Shown: positions 11,866 to 18,807 of the stretch, piece after piece
How positions within the stretch are numbered: the stretch's first letter is position 1
Layout: every line of letters begins with the position of its first letter
NCBI GenBank assembly: GCA_043774925.1
Contig: JAYVSZ010000009.1
Span: forward strand, 1 to 19,505
Source of the DNA: JAYVSZ01 sp043774925
GTDB taxonomy: Bacteria > Pseudomonadota > Gammaproteobacteria > Burkholderiales > Methylophilaceae
Reading direction: 5' to 3'
Length of the DNA stretch: 19,505 nt
Program-made: the position numbers and the translations under genes
The notes under the pieces: model-generated
Seen by the model: only the letters and a program-made list of their open reading frames with translations
What the model was told of the DNA's origin: nothing
Databases searched by the model: none

Positions 11866-13391
11866 CTTTACAAAATATAACCCCGAATTTTTTATTGAAT
11901 GAGCCAGCGAATGAACCCGCTAAAATGGCGACGCAAATAAAAGACATTACTAACTTTATTAATGGTGAGTTCGTTGCTACGGCAAATTGGTTTGATAAGC
12001 GCTCGCCGTATGACGGTAAGGTCATTGCGCGCATTGCAGAAGCAGGTCGCGCAGAAGTGAATGCAGCGGTAGAGGCAGCGCATATGGCCTTGAATGGTTC
12101 ATGGGGCAAGCTAGCGGTGGCAGATAGAGTTGCGATGTTGTATGAAGTGGCTAATGAAATTGATCGCCGTTTTGAGGATTTCTGTGATGCAGAAATGACC
12201 GATATTGGCCAACCTGCGCATTTTATCCGTCATGTTGATGTGCCAAGGGGTGCTGCAAACTTTAGAGTTTTTGCCGATGTGGTTAAAAACGTACCCACTG
12301 AATTCTTTGAGATGGCAACGCCCGATGGGCGAGGCGCAATCAATTACTCAACGCGTCGCCCAGTAGGCGTAGTGGCAGTGATTTGCCCATGGAATTTACC
12401 ATTTTTGTTGATGACCTGGAAGCTAGGCCCAGCAATGGCTTGCGGTAACACCGTTGTCGTAAAACCATCAGAAGAAACGCCACAAACGGCCTTCTTGCTA
12501 GGTGAAGTCATGAACGCAGTGGGTCTACCAAAAGGCGTATTCAATGTGGTCAACGGTTTTGGCCCTGATGCGGCAGGTGAGTTTTTAACTACGCATCCAA
12601 AAGTCAGTGCAATTACCTTTACGGGCGAAACCCGCACTGGCGCGGCGATTATGAAAGCCGCCGCAGATGGTGCACGGCCTGTTTCATTGGAAATGGGTGG
12701 CAAGAATGCGGCGATTGTTTTTGCAGACTGTGATATGGATGCTGCGATTGAAGGCACGCTACGTTCCTCTTTCGCCAACTGTGGGCAAGTGTGCCTTGGT
12801 ACTGAGCGCGTTTATGTTGAACGACCAATTTTTGATGAATTTGTAAAACGCCTTAAAGCGGGCGTGGAAAAAATGAAGCCTGGCTTGCCGAACGACCCTG
12901 CCAGCGGCATGGGGCCATTGATTTCGCAAGAGCATCGCAACAAAGTACTTTCGTACTATAAAAATGCGGTGGAAGAGGGCGCAATGGTTGTGACTGGCGG
13001 CGGCATACCCGAAATGCCAGAGGCTTTACAAGGAGGCTCTTGGGTGCAGCCCACTATATGGACAGGCTTACCAGACACAGCCACTGTGCTGCGCGAGGAG
13101 ATTTTTGGTCCGTGTTGCCACATTGCACCGTTTGACTCTGAGGATGAGGTGATTCGTCGCGCTAACGATAACCCCTATGGTTTGGCTTCGGCTATTTGGA
13201 CAACCAATTTGGGTCGTGGGCACCGCATGGCAAATGCCATTGAAGCAGGTATTGTTTGGGTGAACTCTTGGTTTTTACGCGATTTACGCACACCGTTTGG
13301 CGGTTCTAAGCAATCTGGCATTGGCCGGGAAGGTGGTGTGCATTCTCTTGAGTTTTACACCGAGCTTAAAAATGTTTGTATTAAATTGTAG
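11862..13391 (+). CDS. dmpC: 2-hydroxymuconic semialdehyde dehydrogenase
   Basis: An NAD-dependent aldehyde dehydrogenase that oxidises the ring-cleavage product to 2-hydroxymuconate (4-oxalocrotonate branch), cytoplasmic. The catalytic set is clear (numbered from TTG 11862): Asn178 in PWN, Glu277 in LEMGGKN and Cys311 in NCGQVC, with FTGE before them and EEIFGPCC later. The C-terminal WVNSWFLRDLRTPFGGSKQS block is nearly invariant in DmpC/XylG. The start is uncertain. TTG 11862 overlaps the glcG stop (TTGA) and has GGAG at 11850-11853, 8 bases ahead, giving 509 residues with about 21 extra at the N-terminus. ATG 11925 gives 488 residues, close to the family's 486, but has no clear binding site. 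I list the TTG because of the signal and coupling; the shorter form is a real alternative. Confidence 0.93.
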   Translation: MTLQNITPNFLLNEPANEPAKMATQIKDITNFINGEFVATANWFDKRSPYDGKVIARIAEAGRAEVNAAVEAAHMALNGSWGKLAVADRVAMLYEVANEIDRRFEDFCDAEMTDIGQPAHFIRHVDVPRGAANFRVFADVVKNVPTEFFEMATPDGRGAINYSTRRPVGVVAVICPWNLPFLLMTWKLGPAMACGNTVVVKPSEETPQTAFLLGEVMNAVGLPKGVFNVVNGFGPDAAGEFLTTHPKVSAITFTGETRTGAAIMKAAADGARPVSLEMGGKNAAIVFADCDMDAAIEGTLRSSFANCGQVCLGTERVYVERPIFDEFVKRLKAGVEKMKPGLPNDPASGMGPLISQEHRNKVLSYYKNAVEEGAMVVTGGGIPEMPEALQGGSWVQPTIWTGLPDTATVLREEIFGPCCHIAPFDSEDEVIRRANDNPYGLASAIWTTNLGRGHRMANAIEAGIVWVNSWFLRDLRTPFGGSKQSGIGREGGVHSLEFYTELKNVCIKL

Positions 13392-13396
13392 GGAAT

Positions 13397-14182
13397 ATGA
13401 TGGATAAAAAACTAATTACAGCGCTAGGCGATGAGCTTTATCAAGCGCTTGTTACGCAGACGATGATTGAGCCGCTGACCAATCGTCATGCAGAGATTAC
13501 TATTGAGAACGCCTACAACATTCAGCAACGTATGATAGAGCGCCGTTTACAGGCGGGTGAGCGCATTATCGGCAAAAAAATTGGCGTGACCTCACTCGCT
13601 GTGATGAACATGCTTGGCGTATATCAACCAGATTTTGGCTACATGCTGGATGGTATGCTTTTTAATGAAGGTGAATCTATCGATATGGCAACATTGATTC
13701 AGCCCAAAGCTGAAGGTGAGATTGCTTTTATATTAAAAAAAGACCTTATGGGTCCTGGCATCACCAATGCACAAGTGCTGGCGGCGACAGAGTGCGTAAT
13801 GCCATGTTTTGAAATTGTGGATTCGCGTATTCGTGATTGGAAGATTAAGATTCAAGACACTGTGGCAGACAATGCTTCTTGCGGCGTTTTTGTGCTTGGC
13901 GATCAAGCGGTTGATCCGCGCAAGTTGGATTTAGCCCTATGCGGCATGGTGCTTGAGAAAAATGGTGAAATTATCACCACTGGTTCTGGCGCTGCTGCGC
14001 TTGGCTCGCCTGTCAATGCAATTGCTTGGTTGGCAAATACCATGGGCGCGCTGGGCATTCCATTAAAAGCGGGTGAGGTCATTTTATCGGGCGCACTTGC
14101 AGCAATGCTGCCTGCCAAGGCGGGTGATAATTTCCGCGTGAGCATTGGCGGTCTAGGCGGATGTTCAGTAAGGTTTCATTAA
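13397..14182 (+). CDS. dmpE: 2-hydroxypenta-2,4-dienoate (2-oxopent-4-enoate) hydratase
   Basis: Adds water to 2-hydroxypenta-2,4-dienoate to form 4-hydroxy-2-oxovalerate; Mg or Mn dependent, and in known pathways works in a complex with the decarboxylase DmpH. The 261-residue length is that of the family. Putative metal-binding acids lie in AEGEIAF (Glu106, Glu108) and in FEIVDSR (Glu139). The stretch IIGKKIGVTSLAVMNMLGV and the end VILSGALAAMLPAKAGDNFR are more like DmpE/XylJ than the decarboxylase, which is why this copy is called the hydratase and the one at 16184 DmpH. ATG 13397 is directly followed by a second ATG (13400); the binding site taggga is close, so initiation at 13400 is possible. 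The gap after dmpC is 5 bases. Confidence 0.92.
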   Translation: MMDKKLITALGDELYQALVTQTMIEPLTNRHAEITIENAYNIQQRMIERRLQAGERIIGKKIGVTSLAVMNMLGVYQPDFGYMLDGMLFNEGESIDMATLIQPKAEGEIAFILKKDLMGPGITNAQVLAATECVMPCFEIVDSRIRDWKIKIQDTVADNASCGVFVLGDQAVDPRKLDLALCGMVLEKNGEIITTGSGAAALGSPVNAIAWLANTMGALGIPLKAGEVILSGALAAMLPAKAGDNFRVSIGGLGGCSVRFH

Positions 14183-14227
14183 GATAAATAAAGTTACATA
14201 TATTAAAGTTTTACGGGAGTATTTCAG

Positions 14228-15139
14228 ATGAAAAAAATCAAATGTGCGCTGATTGGGCCAGGTAATATTGGCACCGATTTATTAGCCAAACTAAAACGCA
14301 GCCCAGTACTAGAGCCAGTGTGGATGGTAGGCATAGATCCGAATTCTGATGGTTTAAAGCGTGCGCGAGAGATGGGCATCAAAACGACACATGAAGGCGT
14401 CGATGGCTTGCTACCACACGTGCTGGCGGATGGCGTACAGATTGCATTCGATGCCACCAGTGCTTATGTGCATGCGGAAAATTCACGCAAATTAAACGCA
14501 CTTGGCGTCATGATGATTGACTTAACGCCTGCCGCGATTGGCCCATTCTGCGTGCCACCAGTGAATCTTAAAGAACATTTGGGTAAACGCGAAATGAATG
14601 TCAACATGGTGACTTGTGGTGGCCAAGCGACGATTCCGATTGTTGCCGCAATCTCTAAAATTCAGCCGGTGGCTTATGCGGAAATTATTGCGACTGCGGC
14701 TTCAAAATCAGCAGGTCCTGGTACGCGCAAAAATATTGATGAATTTACCACCACCACTGCAAACGCGATTCGCGTCGTTGGCGGCGCTAAACAAAGTAAA
14801 GCAATTATCGTGTTGAATCCTGCCGAGCCGCCATTATTAATGCGTGATACCGTGCATTGCTTGACCGAGACCGAGCCCGACCAAAAACGCATCACTGCCT
14901 CGATTCTGGAAATGATCACCGAAGTACAAAAATATGTGCCAGGTTACAAATTGGTAAATGGTCCAGTATTTGATGGCAATCGTGTATCCATTTTTATGGA
15001 AGTGACTGGGCTTGGTGATTACTTGCCAATTTATGCGGGCAATCTGGATATTATGACGGCTGCTGCGGCGCGCACCGCAGAAATGTTTGCAGAAGAGCTA
15101 CTTAGCGGCACGATTAAACTTGAACCTGTAGCTGCCTAA
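14228..15139 (+). CDS. dmpF: Acetaldehyde dehydrogenase (acylating)
   Basis: Converts acetaldehyde, CoA and NAD to acetyl-CoA. It acts in a channelling complex with the aldolase DmpG, whose gene follows 16 bases on. The N-terminal Rossmann motif GPGNIG is at 10-15, and the catalytic cysteine is Cys130 in MVTCGGQATIP. Family marks include DATSAYVHAEN (75-85), IDLTPAAIGPFCVPPVNL and GPGTRKNIDEFT. The length of 303 residues is slightly under DmpF (about 312) and typical of the MhpF/DmpF group. Start ATG has cgggagt ahead. The 45-base gap before it holds no other feature I can support. Confidence 0.95.
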   Translation: MKKIKCALIGPGNIGTDLLAKLKRSPVLEPVWMVGIDPNSDGLKRAREMGIKTTHEGVDGLLPHVLADGVQIAFDATSAYVHAENSRKLNALGVMMIDLTPAAIGPFCVPPVNLKEHLGKREMNVNMVTCGGQATIPIVAAISKIQPVAYAEIIATAASKSAGPGTRKNIDEFTTTTANAIRVVGGAKQSKAIIVLNPAEPPLLMRDTVHCLTETEPDQKRITASILEMITEVQKYVPGYKLVNGPVFDGNRVSIFMEVTGLGDYLPIYAGNLDIMTAAAARTAEMFAEELLSGTIKLEPVAA

Positions 15140-15155
15140 ACGAAGGAGAAAATAA

Positions 15156-16187
15156 ATGAACCTTAAAGGCAAAAAAGTAATATTGCATGACAACACACTT
15201 CGTGACGGCATGCACCCAAAGCGCCACCAAATTACGATTGACCAAATGCTCGCGGTGGCTAAAGGCTTAGATGAGGCTGGCATGCCTTTGCTGGAAATCA
15301 CGCATGGCGACGGCCTTGGCGGCGCCTCGGTAAACTATGGCTTTCCGCTACATACGGATATTGAATATTTAAACGCGGTCATTCCGCACCTTAAAAACAC
15401 CAAGGTATCTGCCTTGCTCGTGCCTGGCATAGGGACTACCGATCATCTACGTGCCGCATTTGATTGCGGCCTACATACGGTGCGCGTGGCAACACACTCA
15501 ACCGAAGCCGATGTGTCAGAACAACATATTACTTTAGGCCGAAAATTAGGCCTAGATACGGTAGGCTTTTTGATGATGGCGCACATGAACACGCCAGAAA
15601 AACTGGCTGAACAAGCTAAATTGATGGAAGGTTACGGCGCTGAGTGCGTTTATGTGACAGACTCGGCGGGCTATTTGTTGCCAGATGGCGTGAGTGATCG
15701 TGTTGCGGCTTTGCGCGCCGTGTTAAGGCCAGAAACGCAAATTGGCTTTCATGGGCATCACAATATGGCGATGGGCGTGGCTAATTCATTGGCTGCGATT
15801 GAGGCTGGCGCAATTCGTATCGATGGCTCTACCAATGGCTTGGGTGCTGGTGCTGGCAATACTCCGTTAGAAGTGTTTGTGGCGGTTTGTAACCGCATGG
15901 GTATTGAAACTGGTGTTGATCTATATAAAATTATGGATGTGGCCGAGGACATTGTGTTACCGATGATGGATCACATGGTACGTATTGATCGTGAGGCGCT
16001 TACGTTAGGTTACGCAGGGGTTTATTCTACATTCCTGTTGTTCGCAAAACGTGCGGCGCTCAAGTACAACGTGCCTGCGCGCGATATTTTAGTTGAACTC
16101 GGTCGTCGTGGCATGGTGGCAGGCCAAGAAGACATGATTGAAGACACCGCGATGACAATGGCTAAAGAAAGAGGCTTGGCAGCATGA
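15156..16187 (+). CDS. dmpG: 4-hydroxy-2-oxovalerate aldolase
   Basis: Cleaves 4-hydroxy-2-oxovalerate to pyruvate and acetaldehyde, a Mn-dependent TIM-barrel of the HMGL/DRE type. Key residues are visible: Arg16 and Asp17 in HDNTLRDGMH, His20, and metal ligands His199 and His201 in GFHGHHN. The motif GSTNGLGAGAGNTPLEV and the C-terminal DmpG-type communication domain, which contacts DmpF, are present. The length of 343 residues is normal. Start ATG has cgaaggaga ahead. The stop TGA overlaps the ATG of dmpH by four bases (ATGA, 16184-16187), a translational-coupling arrangement. Confidence 0.96.
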   Translation: MNLKGKKVILHDNTLRDGMHPKRHQITIDQMLAVAKGLDEAGMPLLEITHGDGLGGASVNYGFPLHTDIEYLNAVIPHLKNTKVSALLVPGIGTTDHLRAAFDCGLHTVRVATHSTEADVSEQHITLGRKLGLDTVGFLMMAHMNTPEKLAEQAKLMEGYGAECVYVTDSAGYLLPDGVSDRVAALRAVLRPETQIGFHGHHNMAMGVANSLAAIEAGAIRIDGSTNGLGAGAGNTPLEVFVAVCNRMGIETGVDLYKIMDVAEDIVLPMMDHMVRIDREALTLGYAGVYSTFLLFAKRAALKYNVPARDILVELGRRGMVAGQEDMIEDTAMTMAKERGLAA

Positions 16188-16972
16188 ACTTAGATAAAGC
16201 GACCATTGCAAAGCTTGCAGAGCATTTGGAAAATTGTGAGTTAGAAGCGCGCGACACGACTAAAATCACTGACGATTATCCTGATATGGATTGGGATGAT
16301 GCATATGCGATTCAAGATGAAATTCGACGCCGCAAAGTCTCGCGAGGCCATAAGATTGTTGGTTTAAAAGCGGGTTTAACTTCATTTGCAAAAATGAAAC
16401 AGATGGGTGTTGATACGCCCGTTTTTGGGTTTATGGCCGATTACTACGCCGTGCCAGAAGGTGGCGAATGCCAAGTTTCAAAACTGATTCATCCAAAAGT
16501 CGAGCCAGAAATCGCTTTTGTCACCAAAACTGCTATTAAAGGTCCAGGTTGTCATATAGGCACTGTGCTTGCGGCGATTGATTTTGTCATGCCTGGCATC
16601 GAAGTGATTGATTCACGTTACCGTGATTTTAAATTTGACTTGAAAAGCGTGATTGCGGATAACACTTCCGCAACACGCTTTGTGGTTGGTGGGCGGGCCG
16701 TTCCAGTGGCTGATGTCGATTTGCGCACAGTTGGCATTGTGTTAGAAAAAAATGGTGAGCCTGTGTCGTTTGGCGCAGGTGCCGCAGTGCTTGGCCATCC
16801 AGCGTTGGCAATTGCCATGTTAGCCAACCATCTAGGCGCACGCGGCGAAGAGATTCCAGCTGGTTCGCTCATTTTATCGGGAGGCATTACCGAAGCGGTA
16901 TCGGTGCAAGCAGGCGATTCAGTGTGTTTGCGCGTGCAGGGTATGGGTTCAGTTGGTATGCGATTTGTTTAA
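16184..16972 (+). CDS. dmpH: 4-oxalocrotonate (2-oxo-3-hexenedioate) decarboxylase
   Basis: Decarboxylates 2-oxo-3-hexenedioate, the tautomerised product of DmpC, to 2-hydroxypenta-2,4-dienoate, the DmpE substrate. The protein has 262 residues. Putative metal-binding acids lie in VEPEIAF (Glu107, Glu109) and GIEVIDSRYRDF (Glu140). It is a homologue of dmpE at 13397 and shares the EKNGE and ILSG blocks, but the N-terminal half (ITDDYPDMDWDDAYAIQDEI and GHKIVGLKAGLTS) is of the XylI/DmpH kind. Its start overlaps the dmpG stop by four bases, and the tautomerase gene follows after 18 bases, the canonical dmpGHI order. Confidence 0.93.
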   Translation: MNLDKATIAKLAEHLENCELEARDTTKITDDYPDMDWDDAYAIQDEIRRRKVSRGHKIVGLKAGLTSFAKMKQMGVDTPVFGFMADYYAVPEGGECQVSKLIHPKVEPEIAFVTKTAIKGPGCHIGTVLAAIDFVMPGIEVIDSRYRDFKFDLKSVIADNTSATRFVVGGRAVPVADVDLRTVGIVLEKNGEPVSFGAGAAVLGHPALAIAMLANHLGARGEEIPAGSLILSGGITEAVSVQAGDSVCLRVQGMGSVGMRFV

Positions 16973-16990
16973 ATTTTATAAGGATTAAAT

Positions 16991-17182
16991 ATGCCATTCG
17001 CACAAATTTTTTTGGTAGAAGGTCGTACAGAAGAACAAAAGCGTGCTGTGATTGAAAAAGTGACGCAAGCCTTGTGTGAGGCTGTTGGCGCGCCACAAGA
17101 AACAGTGCGGGTCATGATTTCAGATGTGCCTAAAACCAATTGGGGCATTGCTGGCAAGTCGGTCAAAGATCTTGGCAGATAA
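16991..17182 (+). CDS. dmpI: 4-oxalocrotonate tautomerase
   Basis: A 63-residue protein that isomerises 2-hydroxymuconate to 2-oxo-3-hexenedioate in the dehydrogenase branch. After removal of the initiator Met, Pro1 is the catalytic base; Arg11 (in EGR) and Arg39 (in VRVMI) are both at the usual places. Position 50, a Phe in the best-studied enzyme, is Trp here (NWGIAG), still an aromatic. Length is exactly that of the 4-OT family, which forms hexamers. Start ATG has taagga ahead. It is followed after 41 bases by the hydrolase gene, a gap with no other recognised feature. Confidence 0.95.
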   Translation: MPFAQIFLVEGRTEEQKRAVIEKVTQALCEAVGAPQETVRVMISDVPKTNWGIAGKSVKDLGR

Positions 17183-17223
17183 ATTTTTAGAAGATAGAAA
17201 CCAATTAATTTTAGAAAGTCGCA

Positions 17224-18045
17224 ATGTCAAATAATCCAGAAATCGGTAAATCAATACTTGCTAATGGTATTCAAACCAATTATCACGAGCATGGCCAAGG
17301 CCCGCCCGTGGTGCTTATCCATGGTTCAGGACCTGGTGTTACAGGCTGGGCCAATTGGCGCTTAACGATTCCTGCACTTGCCGAGAATTTTCGCGTTTTT
17401 GCACCTGATATTGTTGGTTTTGGTTACACAGAACGGCCAAAAGATGTGCAATACAATATGGAAACTTGGATCAGCCATATTCTTGGTTTTATGGATGCGC
17501 TTGGCATAGAAAAAGCGCATGTGGTTGGCAATTCGTTCGGAGGTGGCCTTGCGCTGGCAATGGCGATTTGCGCACCGCAGCGGGTTGATAAGCTAGTGTT
17601 GATGGGGAGCGCAGGCCTGCCATTTACGCTGACTGAAGGTTTAGACCGTGTTTGGGGTTACACGCCTTCAATCGATAATATGCGCGGTTTACTAGACTTA
17701 TTTGCTTTCGATCGCAACCGCGTTACGGATGATTTAGCACGCATGCGTTATGAAGCTAGTGTAAGACCAGGGATTCAAGAAGCATTTGCACAAATGTTTC
17801 CAGCACCGCGCCAAAACGGCGTAATTGGCTTGGCAAGCCCTGCAACTGCGATACAAGCCTTGCCGCATCAAACGATGATTGTCCATGGCCGAGAAGACAA
17901 AGTTATTCCACTATCTAGCTCTTACGAATTGTTTAATCTCATCCAAAAAGCACAAATTCATGTGTTTGGGCAATGTGGGCATTGGACGCAAATCGAGCAT
18001 GCAGCGCGCTTTAATACGTTGATTAGCAATTTTTTTTCAGAATAG
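17224..18045 (+). CDS. dmpD: 2-hydroxymuconic semialdehyde hydrolase
   Basis: An alpha/beta-hydrolase of the C-C bond (meta-cleavage product) type. It splits the ring-cleavage product directly to 2-hydroxypenta-2,4-dienoate and formate (or acetate when the ketone from 3-methylcatechol is the substrate), bypassing DmpC, DmpI and DmpH. The triad is visible: Ser104 in GNSFGG, Asp225 in HGREDKVIP and His253 in CGHWTQIE. The oxyanion-region motif HGSGPGVTGWANW at 33-45 is typical of the group. The length of 273 residues is close to DmpD (283). In the classical dmp order this gene lies between dmpC and dmpE; here it has moved behind dmpI. The ribosome binding site is weak. Confidence 0.92.
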   Translation: MSNNPEIGKSILANGIQTNYHEHGQGPPVVLIHGSGPGVTGWANWRLTIPALAENFRVFAPDIVGFGYTERPKDVQYNMETWISHILGFMDALGIEKAHVVGNSFGGGLALAMAICAPQRVDKLVLMGSAGLPFTLTEGLDRVWGYTPSIDNMRGLLDLFAFDRNRVTDDLARMRYEASVRPGIQEAFAQMFPAPRQNGVIGLASPATAIQALPHQTMIVHGREDKVIPLSSSYELFNLIQKAQIHVFGQCGHWTQIEHAARFNTLISNFFSE

Positions 18046-18080
18046 CCTAGTTAAACTCGCAGAAAGAGTAGGGCGCATAC

Positions 18081-18764
18081 ATGGCATTCGATAGCCTAGC
18101 TGGTAAGCGTATTCTTATCACCCAAGCAGATGAGTTTATGGGGCCTGCTTTGTGCGAAGTTTTTGCAGAGCATGGTGCGCATGTTATTGCAGATACATCA
18201 CTACTACTAGAAACTCATGTACCAGCAAAAATAATTGCCGCTGCAGGTAATGTTGACGTACTAATCGTAAATCTTGCGATTAAAGCACCAAGTACTTTGG
18301 TGCATGATGTTTCAGACAGTGAATGGGATGAGGTTTTTAAAGCGCTGGTTGACCCACTCCCTAGATTGGTGCGCGCTGTCTTGCCGCAGATGATGGCACG
18401 GCGGGCAGGAAAGATTCTAGTCATGGGCAGCGCTTCGGCACTTCGTGGCATGAAACAGCGCTCTACGTATAGTGCAGCACGTGGTGCCCAGCTGGCTTAT
18501 ATGCAAGCCGTAGGCGTCGAAATCGCGCCTTACAACATTCAAGTGAATGCAATCGCACAAAATTTTGTAGAAAATCCAACTTATTTTCCGCCAGAAGTAC
18601 AAGCTGATCCAGTTTTTCAAGAGCGGCTAAAACGTGAAGTTCCCCTTGGCAGATTAGTCACGGGCAGAGAAGATGCCGAATTTGTGGCGTATTTGTGTTC
18701 AGATTCTGCGGCTTGCTTTGTTGGGCAAGTTTTCCCAATTTGCGGTGGTTGGGTGGCCCGCTGA
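18081..18764 (+). CDS. Halohydrin dehalogenase-like protein (SDR fold without NAD-binding motif)
   Basis: A 227-residue protein with a short-chain-dehydrogenase fold but without its chemistry. The glycine-rich NAD(P) motif TGxxxGxG is replaced by T14-QADE-F19-M-G21, and the catalytic YxxxK is Y130-SAA-R134, with Ser117 thirteen residues before Tyr130. These are the two motifs that define halohydrin dehalogenases, T-x4-(F/Y)-x-G and S-x12-Y-x3-R. From memory, the opening LAGKRILITQADEFMG and the NPTYFP, VPLGRL and GGW blocks recall the HheB-like branch. Such enzymes close vicinal haloalcohols to epoxides, releasing halide, and can run in reverse with other nucleophiles; no cofactor is needed. 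It is the last gene of the lower operon, 35 bases after dmpD. An ordinary SDR is unlikely; the natural substrate is unknown. Confidence 0.82.
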   Translation: MAFDSLAGKRILITQADEFMGPALCEVFAEHGAHVIADTSLLLETHVPAKIIAAAGNVDVLIVNLAIKAPSTLVHDVSDSEWDEVFKALVDPLPRLVRAVLPQMMARRAGKILVMGSASALRGMKQRSTYSAARGAQLAYMQAVGVEIAPYNIQVNAIAQNFVENPTYFPPEVQADPVFQERLKREVPLGRLVTGREDAEFVAYLCSDSAACFVGQVFPICGGWVAR

Positions 18765-18785
18765 TGCGTGCTGTAGTAATGTTTT

Positions 18786-18807
18786 ATGAGACATCTAAAT
18801 GAGACAT
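18786..18807. repeat. 9-bp direct repeat across the tpiA stop
   Basis: atgagacat occurs at 18786-18794 and again at 18799-18807, in the 30-base gap before and the last codons of tpiA. It may simply be a small local duplication. No terminator is visible between the two convergent genes. Confidence 0.5.

Noticed and set aside
12344..12778. Open frame of 144 codons on the minus strand inside dmpC
   Set aside because: It is opposite a strongly conserved enzyme gene, has no binding site or family resemblance, and looks like a codon-usage shadow.
13397..16972. dmpE and dmpH as a recent gene duplication
   Set aside because: They are homologous but differ strongly in their N-terminal halves and match the separate, ancient hydratase and decarboxylase families.
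18081..18764. Annotation as an NAD(P)-dependent SDR oxidoreductase
   Set aside because: The glycine-rich cofactor motif and the catalytic lysine are both absent, and the residues present match halohydrin dehalogenase motifs.
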